Origin: Balamuthia mandrillaris | Taxonomy: Eukaryota > Discosea > Longamoebia > Balamuthiidae | DNA length: 64,000 bases | NCBI GenBank assembly: GCA_031835245.1 | Contig: JAVKOQ010000122.1 | Location: 55,001 to 119,000 of the forward strand | Direction: 5' to 3' | Shown: piece by piece, positions 43,319 through 54,250 of the stretch | Numbering within the stretch: the first letter of the stretch is position 1 | Layout of the letters: the number at the start of each line of letters is the position of its first letter | The notes under the pieces: generated by a model | The model's input: only the letters and a program-made list of their open reading frames with translations | Told to the model about the DNA's origin: nothing | The model's database searches: none | Translations under genes and position numbers: made by a program

Positions 43319-43954
43319 ATGCACTCGACGAACGAAGAGGAGGTGGCCTCCTCGCGGCCGCAACAAACACAACCACCACCGCAACGACTGGTTTACCAAA
43401 GCGCATCGCTGCAAGTCGGCCTGCCAGAAGAGCTGAAAGCGGCCATCCAAGCATGGAGCCACAAACACATCCCCGAGGAAATGATCTTGCACGTAGATCC
43501 CCTCAATGGCGACTCCCTCGGCCGTGTGGACGACAGCCATGTCACCCTCAAAGTGGGCCTGTACGAGGAAGACTTTGACAAAGTGGTGCAACTCGTTGGG
43601 GACACCAAGGCGTTAGAGATACGCTTCAACCCCAAAAGGCCATTACACCTCTTTTCAACCAGGAGGTATCTTGTGCTGGTGGCCAACGTGGTTCCCTCAC
43701 AAGAGCTTTTGCGGCTGCACCACCTTCTCTCCAGGAAGCTGGCCAACGCTTTCGCACATCAGAGGGCGTTTCGGCCGCACTGCACCGTGTGCTATGTGAA
43801 AAGAGAGGCCGAGGAAGAGCTGAATAGGTGCATGCTGAGAGGCAAGGCAGAGTTTCCGGTGGTGAAAGAAGGAGGAGGCGTGGTGGTTGCGGATCGATTG
43901 GAGTTCGTGAGGAGAGATGCTTCCAAAAGTATCTTTTGTTTAGGTCGAACGTGA
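43319..43954 (+). CDS. LigT/2H-family RNA phosphoesterase-like protein
   Basis: A single exon of 211 residues from ATG 43319. The two His-x-Thr signatures of the 2H superfamily are present: DDSHVTLKVGL near residue 83 and FRPHCTVCYVK near residue 160. Secondary features also fit: KALEIRFNPKRPLHLFSTRR (middle strands), NVVPSQELLRLHHLLSRKLA (helix) and GGGVVVADRLEFVRRD (final strand). The 2H family includes RNA 2',3'-cyclic phosphodiesterases, AKAP7-type 2',5'-phosphodiesterases and plant CPDases; the substrate here is not decidable. It is convergent with the SRAP gene. A coding-like stretch beyond its stop (44004-44167) might be an alternative last exon. Confidence 0.85.
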   Translation: MHSTNEEEVASSRPQQTQPPPQRLVYQSASLQVGLPEELKAAIQAWSHKHIPEEMILHVDPLNGDSLGRVDDSHVTLKVGLYEEDFDKVVQLVGDTKALEIRFNPKRPLHLFSTRRYLVLVANVVPSQELLRLHHLLSRKLANAFAHQRAFRPHCTVCYVKREAEEELNRCMLRGKAEFPVVKEGGGVVVADRLEFVRRDASKSIFCLGRT

Positions 43955-44298
43955 CAAAATAAATAAATAAACAAGCCAACAACAATTATCCTCTTCTTCG
44001 AAGCTCTGCTGTGGTCTGCCCATTGATCAAAGAGAACGCGAACAGTTTGTGGCAGCCATAAGAAGTTGGATGGCGAGGAAGGATGGCCAATTTTGGGTGA
44101 AGTATACAACGCACTGTGTTGCAGCTTTGGTGCCAGCAATAGAAATGGAGGAAGATGTGAACGTCTAATGAAGGACGGCTTTAAGTCAACAGAAGATAGC
44201 GCAGCAAGCTCTTGCTTAAGTTGGCGAACAAGCTAGTTTCCTCTTTTTCTGTTGATTGCTCTTCTCGAAGCATTTGACGTTAATGAGTTGCCCTTCTG
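43955..44298. other. Region between LigT and SRAP genes with an unassigned open segment
   Basis: After the LigT stop and TAAATAAATAAATAA, the plus strand is open from about 43986 to 44168. It reads LPIDQREREQFVAAIRSWMA, RKDGQFWVKYTTHCVAALVP and AIEMEEDVNV before a stop, and composition looks coding. No clear start exists; a splice from GTGAGG at 43905 to TTCGAAG at 44003 would attach it in frame to the LigT protein, but this is unproven. Confidence 0.4.
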
Positions 44299-44775
44299 TT
44301 ATGCCTGATAACGATGCTGGTAATAGTCGGGTTGTTTTCGTTTCCCCAACGCCACTACGTTGGGCATCACGACTGCATCTTCTTGCTCGTCTTCTTCCTC
44401 CTCTTCCTCTTCACTTTGGTTTGGAGGTAATATCCGTTTAGGTGATCCGCTTTCTCTCTGCCCAAGTTGAGAGTTTACGTGGTCGTCGCCTGCTTCACCA
44501 AAGCTTTGCAACAGTTCTGGCGAATCTACGTATACTTTCTGCAATATCGACGTGGTTCCACAACTGTTGAACAAGAACAAGAAGAACAGGGCCAAGAAGA
44601 ATAAGAACAAGAAGGACAAGAAGAACAAGAAAAGAGCAGCTAAGAAAAAGGTGATACCATAGTAGTCCATCATAAGGCTGTAAAAGACCAAGTGCTGTGT
44701 CCACTTGAAACTTGCAGTTTAACCAAATGTTGATAACAACATGATTGAGCACTGCTGGCATTCCTATACGAGTGA

Positions 44776-44831
<56 letters not shown>

Positions 44832-44914
44832 TTATATCAGAGAAGAGGAGAACGACAAGAAGATTGGCAAAAGCGAAAGAAACACAGGAGAGGCATCAGA
44901 AAGAAAGAGGATAT

Positions 44915-44953
<39 letters not shown>

Positions 44954-45812
44954 TGAAATACTTGGATGGATCTTTGCAAGTTTTGGGGCAGTGGGTACGC
45001 TAATCACCACAACGGAGTACTTCGTAGCTGGTATAGGTGAGTCGGTGGAAGCACCGGATGTGGTATTGGGAGTGAACAGAGCCGCCAATGCCATCACCCT
45101 CGGCGTTCCGTTCTCGGACGGTGGCAACTGATAGTAAAATGCCTTTTTCTCTCCAAAGTTGCACAAGTAAAACCTGTTTCGTGGTTAGGAGAGGGCAAAA
45201 GAGAGAAGAAACGAGAACAGAAAGAAGAGAGGAGAGTAGGCCAAAGAAAGAAGAAGAAGAAGAAGAAGAAGAAGAAGAAGAAGAAGAAGAAGAAGAACAA
45301 GAACAAGAAGAAGAAGAAGAAGAAGAAGAAGAAGAACAAGAACAAGAAGAACAAGAAAGAGTAAGAGTAAGAGCAACATGGGAGCACGGAGGAATACCCT
45401 TCGCACAGGACCACGCAGCGATTACGAGGAAGAAGGTCCTTGAACGTGGCTTTGGCTTTGAGCGTCTCGGCCCGAGCGTGCCGCACGAGCTTGCCGCCCT
45501 GTCCCAGCCAACTGGGACGAAAGCCCCACACCATGCTCCTCAGCTTCCTCCTCTTTTGTTGTTGCTTGTCCAAGGTCATCACCGCCACCACATTTCCACC
45601 CCCTTTTGTTATGCAGTGAAGCGACAAAAAAAAAGAAGAAGAGTAGACTTTGGATTTAGCGGAGAGGAGAGGAGGAGGAGCACGGGCTGGGAGTTCATAC
45701 CGAGACTAAAGGAGGGAGAATAAAGCCGTTTGTCGGGCCACCGCTCCTGGACGCTGAAGCTCTGCTGCAACACGTCCGGCGGGATAGCACTGCACAACCT
45801 CGCTGCACACAT
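44299..45812 (-). CDS. HMCES: SRAP/HMCES-family protein (abasic-site crosslinker fold) with altered active site
   Basis: Five exons (45812-45701, 45602-45398, 45173-44962, 44763-44658, 44563-44299) encode 299 residues. SRAP proteins use Cys2 after Met removal; here the start is MCAARLCSAIPPDVLQ, so Cys2 is kept. The core follows: RSMVWGFRPSWLGQGGK, HARAETLKAKATFKDLLPRN, RCVVLCEGFY and IHPRMPAVLN. Two conserved catalytic positions differ. The Asn of the NAR-ET motif is His79 (RHARAET), and the Glu of GFYEW is Leu109 (GFYLCNF). The His of HxRMP is kept (His175). A charged tail ends KRKQPDYYQHRYQA. HMCES forms a thiazolidine crosslink with abasic sites in ssDNA at forks. Whether this variant still crosslinks, or only binds, cannot be told. 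Confidence 0.85.
45248..45366. repeat. GAA/CTT tract in SRAP-gene intron 2
   Basis: (GAA)n with AAGAACAAGAA interruptions; polypyrimidine on the sense strand. Two further (GA)n tracts (44783-44826, 44917-44948) lie in intron 3. Confidence 0.9.
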
Positions 45813-46261
45813 GTGGCCTTCTCGGCTTGGCTTCTTCTTCTTGTGTGTGTTCTTTTCGGTTTCTGTTTTCCTGGAATTTTTTTTATGTTGCAAGAAAGAG
45901 AGAGAAGGAGGCGAAGAAGAAGAAGGCGGGGGATCCAAAAGCCCAAACCGAAAGACCCTTTTTGCTGACTACGCCACCATACGATCAGTTTTTTTTTTTT
46001 TTTTTTTGGTGCTTTCCGTCTAGTCTCTCCAACAACAACAACAACAAAAAAATGAACCGAGCATTTAAAACAACGCGTTTTGTTGGGAGTGACAAAGATT
46101 TCAGAAAAGAAAGGAAAAGGAGTCGCTGGGTCAAAGGGCCTTTGCGATGAGCTGATTCTTGGGAAGCGTTCCCTTGGGTTTTTTTTTTTTTTTTTTTTTT
46201 GTGGCGTGGCAACCTGGATCTCAAACCAAAGACCTCCTCCCCCCACTCTCGCCCAGGTTGT
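45813..46261. other. Intergenic region upstream of SRAP gene
   Basis: It contains poly-T runs at 45989-46007 and 46178-46200 and (CAA)n at 46032-46046, and should hold the SRAP promoter. No coding frame of note. Confidence 0.5.
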
Positions 46262-46387
46262 TTATCGGATACAGCAACGGAACAGGTACCACTTGAGCTT
46301 GAAGGGCAGGCAGGAGCAGGTGTTCTTCACTTTTTTCACCCTGTCCGCTTGCTCTTTCTTCTCCTTCACTTTCTTGACGGCTTCCAT
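46262..46387 (-). CDS. Small 41-residue protein, Lys-rich helix and Cys-rich tail
   Basis: ATG at 46387 lies in a good context (CTCACCAATGG). The peptide reads MEAVKKVKEKKEQADRVKKV then KNTCSCLPFKLKWYLFRCCI R: a basic amphipathic helix followed by a hydrophobic Cys/Trp segment. Third codon positions are strongly G/C (GCC GTC AAG GTG AAG GAG AAG), as in the window's highly expressed genes, which argues that it is translated. The leader upstream is T-rich with a CAAATAG-free run, and no exon upstream was found that joins in frame. The Cys pairs (CSC, CC) could be acylated or bind metal. No family is recognised; it could also be the last exon of an unseen gene. Confidence 0.45.
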   Translation of the reverse strand: MEAVKKVKEKKEQADRVKKVKNTCSCLPFKLKWYLFRCCIR

Positions 46388-47274
46388 TGGTGAGTTTCTG
46401 TGCTAGTGGCTTGTACAATACAAAACGATAGATAAGAAGAAGCAGGTGAACCAGAAAACCAATAATAATAATAAAAAAAAGTCGGTTGCAGGAAACACCC
46501 ACCGCACACGAGCTACAAGTTTTTCGGAAGGGGGGGGGGGTAGGAAGGGCCAAGAAGGAAGGCGCTCTCTTGGTTGGTTGAAGAAAGGGAGTTATGCACA
46601 CAGGAGGCGTTGAAAAAAGAATAAACCAATTCAAAGAACCCTTCGATCACGTGATCTCTTATAACCAGCGCGAGGAGAGGAGAGAGAGAAAGAGAGAGGA
46701 GAGAGGGGGGAATTGGAAAAAATAAAATAAAAAAGCCTGAGGTGGATTCTCACCACCATCATCCCGGATTGATAGGAATACCAATAGTACGACCAAAGGT
46801 CGCAAGTGTAAGACGGGATGGCTGATATATGCCGCACCAGGCTGAACGAGTTAATGCTGCTCTTCCTCCACAAAAACCCCTATTTTGCTTGTGGTTTTTT
46901 GATTGTGGGAACAGCCTTATGTCGTCATGAAAAGAGTTCGTCGTATGCTCGAGGAGATAGAAGAGAGAAAGAAAGATGGAGGGACAGAAACTACGCAAAA
47001 GGATTGCAATGTACGTTGTTGTTGATTGTTGGTAGTTGTTAAAACACATGAAGATGGACCAAAAAATAACAAACACACAATCCTGGTTTTGTTTGGTTGC
47101 TCTTCACTTCATCCGCTGCCGTCAAGAATTATCACATCACTAAATAAACAAACAAAAAAATATAAAAGACAGCACTTGCGTTCATTCTCGCCCTTTGCTT
47201 CCGCTTTCTTCTTCCTTTTCCAAAAAAGATGACTTCCTCCTCCCCAACTCATTATCTACTGTTACTCAATGTAC
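46388..47274. other. Intergenic region between the 41-residue ORF and CK2 alpha
   Basis: It holds a 12-bp palindrome GATCACGTGATC (about 46646-46657) with a central CACGTG E-box, a poly-C run and (GA)n near 46676-46705. Short open frames around 46750-47040 on both strands show no family resemblance. Confidence 0.5.
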
Positions 47275-48896
<1,622 letters not shown>

Positions 48897-49406
48897 TTTG
48901 GTGTGTTCGTGAACAAAAAAAATAGAGTGTTTGCACCTGTTTTTTTTTTTTGATGAGATGAGGTTGTGTGTAACTTTAGTGGCAACGCACAACACTTGGT
49001 TTCCAAGAGAAAAAAGAGGAGATTCAATCGAAAAAAAAAAAACACACAACAAAAGGCGGTCATACCTCTTTCCGATTTCGGTGGTGGGTGACTAAACAAC
49101 AAATCCGCACAAAAGTTTTTTTTTAACAACAACAACAACAACAAAGCAAAAAAAAAAATGGGGGAAGAAAAGGGAAAAAAGCAAAAAAAAAAAACAACAA
49201 CAACAACACGTTTGCGGTCCAAATGGTACCGTTTGTTTGCTTGCTTGCTTGCTTGTGTTTTGTTTGTTGCTGTGTCGATGTCTGTTTTGTGCGCGAGGGG
49301 AAAGGGGCTGAACTTTTGGTTTTGAGTCGACCGCTCTTTTTTTTTTGTTTGTGGTTTATTTTTTTTTCTTCGCAACCAAAAATAATCGACAAAAGAGGAA
49401 TTTTAT
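48897..49406. other. Intergenic region upstream of CK2 alpha
   Basis: It contains (CAA)n at 49126-49143 and 49194-49208, several poly-A and poly-T runs, and (GCTT)n at 49232-49253. The CK2 alpha promoter must lie here. No coding frame. Confidence 0.5.
49399..49406. repeat. 8-bp target-site duplication of the hAT element (left copy)
   Basis: AATTTTAT directly precedes CAGGG; the same octamer follows the right end at 50257-50264. Confidence 0.93.
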
Positions 49407-50256
49407 CAGGGCTGAAAAACGAGTACTTGAGTCTCGATCTCCAAAAAAGGGCCGAGTACTCGAATCTGACTCAAGGCCACGTCACCTGCTGACATAAGCA
49501 ACAATTTAGAGAAAGTTGGCCCTATTATGGGAAAACACAACAAAAATAAAATAGAAAGAAAAAGATGAGCGCCGCAACGAAGATGATTTTTTTAAAGCTG
49601 GTAATGCTTCAAAAAAACAAGCTGGTTCAACCTTTGGGATGATAGTGTAGAACGATGAGGAGACAATATGTTTCCTGTCAATGAAAAAATACGCTCCGAC
49701 TCTGCAGATGTCGCTGGTATTGACAGGTACTTGAGGGCAACGTGGTAGAGGCGCGGGAAGAGATGACAATGCTCACGCCACCATGTTCGAGGATCCCTCT
49801 TTTCTGGGATTGCTGGGAGCACCATGAAGGCGTGCAACTCCTCTGAGACAGATCGTGGGCTTGAGGCAGTTGCTGTAGGCTCTGTACCAAATATCATTTT
49901 TTCTACGCTGAGCCTTCTCTTCTTTGTCTTGAACGACTCTTCTTCTTCCTCTTCCTCTTCCTCTTCCTCCTCATTTTCCTTTGCTTTTACCTCTTCCTCT
50001 TTCTCTTCCTCTTCCTCTCCCTCTTCTTCTTCCTCTTGCTGTCGTCGCTTCCCTTCTTGAAGTAGAACATCTGCTTGTTTCACCTCGCAGCGACGGCTCT
50101 TTTTTAGGGCATCGAATGGACCAATCCGCTTCCAGATCATTGTTATCAAACCTACGTCACCTTCTGATCCCATCGACTCGAATCCACTCGAGTCAGCTGA
50201 CGTGGACAGAGTCACCACTGAGTACTCAAAAATAGAGTACTCGTTTTTCAGCCCTG
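49407..50256 (-). mobile_element. hAT-family DNA transposon copy, 850 bp, ends and target duplication intact
   Basis: The left end begins CAGGGCTGAAAAACGAGTAC and the right end is its inverse complement for 21 bp. The flanks carry an 8-bp duplication, AATTTTAT, at 49399-49406 and 50257-50264, the hAT signature. GAGTACT motifs are repeated inside both ends. The minus strand carries a frame at 50218-49592 whose C-terminal part is the hAT dimerisation domain: RTWWREHCHLFPRLYHVALK, YLSIPATSAESERIFSLTGN, ILSPHRSTLSSQRLNQLVFL. Its N-terminal part is a Glu-rich low-complexity stretch; the RNaseH-like catalytic core is missing. It is therefore a shortened, non-autonomous copy. Perfect ends and duplication point to a fairly recent insertion. 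Confidence 0.9.
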
Positions 50257-50457
50257 AATTTTATCCGTTCTTCCTAGAGATTTTCTGTTGCATAGAGGAT
50301 CTTCGACTGAGAGAAAAAAGATGTCTGCGGAGATTCACGCCTTTTCTTGTGGGCAGCAAGCGCATAGATGAGGGGCGCGTACGTTTTCAGGAAGAGCAAA
50401 AAAAAATTCATTGTCGACAATAATTTAATTCGTGTCGACATGAGATTCCGTTGGCGG

Positions 50458-51133
50458 TCAGCCTCTTCCTGCGTCCTCTGTAGCTTCTGTCTTGGTTTGC
50501 ACGTTTGGAAGAAGAGCGCTCGCAGTTGCTGCTGATGATGCTGCCGCACCAAGTGCATCACTGCCTTCCGCTTGCTTGGCGGCCTCCTCTTGTCGGTTCT
50601 TCTTGTAGTGCTGCCAATGGTAGAACTGCTGTGAATGGATGAACTCGATGCAAGGCCGATGGAGCAGCTCGTTACGAAAATGCTCGCTTTGCAGTTGGTC
50701 CAAAAAGAATAGGCAATGAGGGTAACTGTCGAATAAAGAGCGGAAGAACGAAGAAGCAGAAGAACCAGTGAGTGAAAAGTCCAAACAGGGAGAGAGAACA
50801 AAAAACACAGTACACCAAGTATTTGGCATATTGGGGCTGTTTCCAATACAAAAGGTACTTCAGATAATTGACAAAGGCTTTGTCTTGAAAGAACCGTTGA
50901 AGAGCCAAAACTGAGAAAACACAAATAACCAATCATGAGTTCGCCAGTAGCCCGAGAAAAAAAAGAAAGAAAAGAAAATAGGTACAGTGAAGATATTCTG
51001 GGTTAGCTAAAGTCTGTACAAATTCCAGTTCCATTAAAAACCGTTGCCGATTCTGCTCCTGATCAAACTGCACGGTTGGAAGGGTTGGAGGGTCAGGGTC
51101 TCCCCTCCCGCCTTCTTCTCTTTCATCTTCCAT
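50458..51133 (-). CDS. MED31: Mediator subunit 31 (SOH1)
   Basis: Three exons (51133-50986, 50910-50814, 50725-50458) encode 170 residues. The SOH1 domain is nearly complete identity to the family pattern: QRFLMELEFVQTLANPEYLH, FLALQRFFQDKAFVNYLKYL, LYWKQPQYAKYLVYPHCLFF, LDQLQSEHFRNELLHRPCIE and FIHSQQFYHWQHYKKNRQEE. The start MEDEREEGGRGD at 51133 is the ATG nearest the domain; an upstream in-frame frame crosses the TGTCGACA promoter element. A Ser/Ala/Gln tail follows. MED31 lies in the Mediator middle module. An hAT element sits just beyond its 3' end. Confidence 0.96.
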
Positions 51134-51676
51134 CTTTTTTTTTGTTTTGTGTGTGTCGACACTCATGACCTCAGCACAAACACTGCACCAATTGTGCACT
51201 TGTTCGTCAAAAAGAACACAATTCCTTGTCAAATACTGCAATATTTGTTCTTATTTCGTAATACCTCAAACTTTGGCGCCAAACAAGCAAAAGCGAAAAA
51301 GTGTAGTGCAGAAGAGAGAGAGAGAGAACGATACACTCGTCCTCCTCCTCCTCCGCTAACTTTGGTCCAAGCCTATCGTTCCTCCCTCTCCCCGTGTTGT
51401 GTGTTCTTGCTTGCTTTGCTTGTGGGGAGGTGCAAAAAAAAAAAAAAAACAAACAAACCAAGGGAGGGCATTTTTGTTGTTGTTGCTTTTGATCGGCTTC
51501 GTTGGGGAGACGTCCACGGGGTGGCCCTAGGTTGCTGTTGTTGGCAGGAAGCAAAAAAAAAGGGGGGAGAGCATGGCATGCATGGTCGTTCGTACAGTGA
51601 AAACAGTGCAGAGGGAAGAAGATGGAGAGAGCACGAGAGAAATCCAAAAAAAAAAACAGCGTGGAGGGTTGCGTGA
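51134..51676. other. Intergenic region upstream of MED31
   Basis: TGTCGACA at 51154-51161 lies about 20 bp upstream of the MED31 ATG. The rest is the 3' flank of the KEN-box protein gene with poly-A runs. No coding frame. Confidence 0.5.
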
Positions 51677-52004
51677 CTAACGAAGGCTCTTGAGTGCGTT
51701 AAGGCGAGGCTTCGAGAGGGATGGGACTGGAGGAAGGGCAGAAGCTCCAAACGACTGAGTAAAAAAAAAAAGAGTCAACGAGAGCAAGGAGAGAAAGAGG
51801 GAGAAGAGATTGTGCAGTGATATACAACGGGGGGTTAGAGCGAACCTGTTTCTGTCGTGGAACATACTGGTCGGTCACATCGAGGAGAGGGATCCGCTTG
51901 GTCTTTGGCCGACGCGTGTCGGGTCGTGCGGAGGGGGAATACAGCCCAGTGAGCGGGTCAATATTTTCCTTAAATTCCATGCCAGCACACAGGTAACCAT
52001 TCAT
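51677..52004 (-). CDS. Small degron-bearing protein (KEN box and D-box-like motif)
   Basis: Two exons (52004-51846, 51754-51677) encode 78 residues from ATG 52004. The sequence contains FKENIDPLTGLYSPS near residue 11 (a KEN box with flanking acidic and proline residues), a basic stretch RPDTRRPKTKR, the block RIPLLDVTDQYVP, and at the end KPRLNALKSLR, which fits the RxxL core of a destruction box. The protein is otherwise disordered and basic. This combination is typical of APC/C substrates or inhibitors such as securins. The upstream region holds a perfect E2F-like TTTGGCGGGAAA, in keeping with cell-cycle expression. I do not recognise a specific family, and the motif reading is an inference. 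Confidence 0.65.
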
Positions 52005-52560
52005 CTTTGTTGAAATCTTTGAGTGGCGTAGTGGTAGATGATTGCGAGCGCGCCCTTTTCGCATACGAATAAACAAAAAAAAAAAAAGAAATCTTCCAAA
52101 GCTTTCCTTCTTCCTTTTGTTGTTGTTGGTCTCTCCCTCTTCCTCACCGTCCGCTGTGGTCGTACCCGTGCCCCTATGCCCCTGTGCCCTGTGCCCTGTG
52201 CCCTTGCCTTTCGTAAGCCTTGCCAAAGCCTCTCCGCCGGATCTTATTATTTTCTTCGCTTTTTTTTTTTGGCTTTGGGGAGAAATTATATAATTTTTTG
52301 TTTTCATTACGGACAAATAAGGTAGTGACTGTCCGTTGTAACGGTTAGTTTGAGCTTTTGGCGGGAAAGTTTACGTGAGACTCCTCGTCTGGGATCTTGC
52401 CAGGTCGTCATGAAAAAGGAAACAGAAAAAAAAAAGAAAGCGGAAAAGATTGAAGATTAGCGATTAAAACCACATCAAAGAACAAGAAGAAGAGGAGGAA
52501 AGGGGTGGGGTGCCAACGTTTTTTCTTCCAGCTTGGGTCTAAACAAAGTACACTCCGTCT
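52005..52560. promoter_or_regulatory. Divergent promoter KEN-box protein / SPT3 with E2F site
   Basis: TTTTGGCGGGAAA lies at 52356-52368, matching both strands' E2F core. A short GCCCTGT-type repeat (CCCTATGCCCCTGTGCCCTG) occurs around 52170-52205. No coding frame of note. Confidence 0.5.
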
Positions 52561-54122
52561 ATGCAAGCACACCCCTTGTCGGATGGAAGAATTCCAGAAG
52601 AAGCAGCATCGGCGGCTCACGCCCAAAGCCGCTCCGCTCTGGAACACAATCTTCTCCTCACCGCCCGCAAGCGCAAGGCCTTAGAAGAGGTCTCTGCCGC
52701 TGCCCTCATTGCCTCTGCCGCTTCTCCCTCTCCACATCCCATCACCACCGCTTCCATCCCTCTCTCTTCTTCTTCCTCCTCTTCCCCAACCATGAAACGA
52801 GCCAGGAGAATGTCCTCGTCCTCTTCTTCTTCTTATCTTCACTCTTCTCATCCCTTTGCCAGTGCTCCTTCTCCTAATGTCTCCTATTTGGCCGAAGTGA
52901 AGGACATGATGTATACCTTTGGGGACGTCCGCAACGTGCTGGACGAGACCGCCCTTCTGGTGGAGAGCGTGGTGAGGCAGTACCTCTGCAACCTGATCAA
53001 ACAAGCCCAAGAGGTGGCCTCTCTGCGCGGAGGCGGAACTTCCTCCTCTTCTCACTCTTCCGCGTTGGAACTGTCGGACGTGCTGTTCCTGTTGAGAAGG
53101 GAAAGGAGCACGCTCTCACGTTTGCAACAGTTTCTCCGTTGGAGAGAACTTCGCATACAAACAGCCGCTTCCTCTTCTGCTGCCGAGTCTTCTTCTTCGT
53201 CGTCATCTTCATCTTCTTCAGTTTTAACAACTGTTAGCCCAGAGATTGTTTCTACGGCTGCTGCTGCTTCTTCATCAACAATAGAAAAACAACAAACAAC
53301 AACATCAACAGCAAACAATAGTGACAACAAACAGAAAACGACAACGAGCAGAAAGCAAGCAAACAAAAAGAACGACAGAAGGAGCACATATACGATGAAC
53401 AGCGGAGGCTGGCGCAGCTTCTTTGTGGAGAGTCTAAAGTCAGTCTGTAGCGATGATGAAGCGGAAGAAGAGAATGCAGAGTTGGAGAAAGAGGAAGAAG
53501 AAAAGGGCACTCCGCCAGAGTTTGAGAAGCAGCATTTACGCGTACCCTTTCCCTCTCTTCTGTCTTCCTCCTTCCTTTGTGGTGCTCATTCCTTTTTGTG
53601 TTTTCGGTTTTCAACACAAAAATATAGTTAGCAGACGAACTGACGAAAGCAATGAGCAAAGAAGAGTACCTCCAGTATACTGAATGTCGCCAAGCCAGTT
53701 TCACCTTCAAGAAAAGCAAAAAGTTCAAGCAATGGCTATTCTCCAACATCCTCTTTTCTTCCTCCCCGTCTTCATCTTTACGAATAACGGAAGAGACGAT
53801 GGAGGTTTTGGGCTATCTGGCATGGGAGAAAGTGGGGGGCATCGTGCAGGAAGCTCTCCAGGTGAAGAGACAAATGGAGGAAGCGGCCTATCGAGGACGA
53901 ACAGAGAAAAATCGCTCCTCCCTGTTGAACGTCAAGTTGGAGTTGATGGCGCCCACTTCCTCTCAAATGAAAAGTGGTGATGAGGAGTATGAGAAGACGC
54001 CATTGTTGCCGATGCATATACGAGAGACGATGAGGAGAGCGAATTCTTCTGTTGCTTTGAGCTCGTCTGCGTTGAATTTGGGATGTAAGCGAAGATGCAG
54101 TCGGTGGCTTGCTTTTGGATGA
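52561..54122 (+). CDS. SUPT3H: SAGA subunit SPT3 (double histone fold)
   Basis: Two exons (52561-53541, 53628-54122) encode 491 residues. The first histone fold spans about 108-205: SYLAEVKDMMYTFGDVRNVL, ETALLVESVVRQYLCNLIKQ, AQEVASLRG, LELSDVLFLLRRERSTLSRL and QQFLRWRELR. A long Ser/Thr/Asn-rich linker follows, then the SPT3 block LADELTKAMSKEEYLQYTEC with RQASFTFKKSKKFKQWL, and a second histone fold, ITEETMEVLGYLAWEKVGGI with VQEALQVKRQM. SPT3 folds as an internal dimer resembling TAF11/TAF13 and delivers TBP to promoters within SAGA. TAF9, also a SAGA member, is at 13252. The single intron falls just before the second half. Confidence 0.93.
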
Positions 54123-54250
54123 GAAGGAAGAACAGTCAAAAATAAAGAGAATGTAAAAACGAATAGCGAGCGAAGCGAGAAACAAAGAAGAAAAATACAA
54201 AAGAGAAATAACGCGAAGAGGATTAGAAATAATGACTTTAGTTCCATCAA

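Noticed and set aside
43047-43454. A 135-codon minus-strand frame as a complete gene
   Set aside because: It overlaps the LigT coding exon on the opposite strand, has no ATG with support, and its best stretch continues in another frame after 43180.
50411-50440. GTCGACA copies here as a promoter
   Set aside because: They lie in the 3' flank of MED31 between its stop and the hAT element, with no gene start nearby, so they count against strict promoter specificity of the motif.
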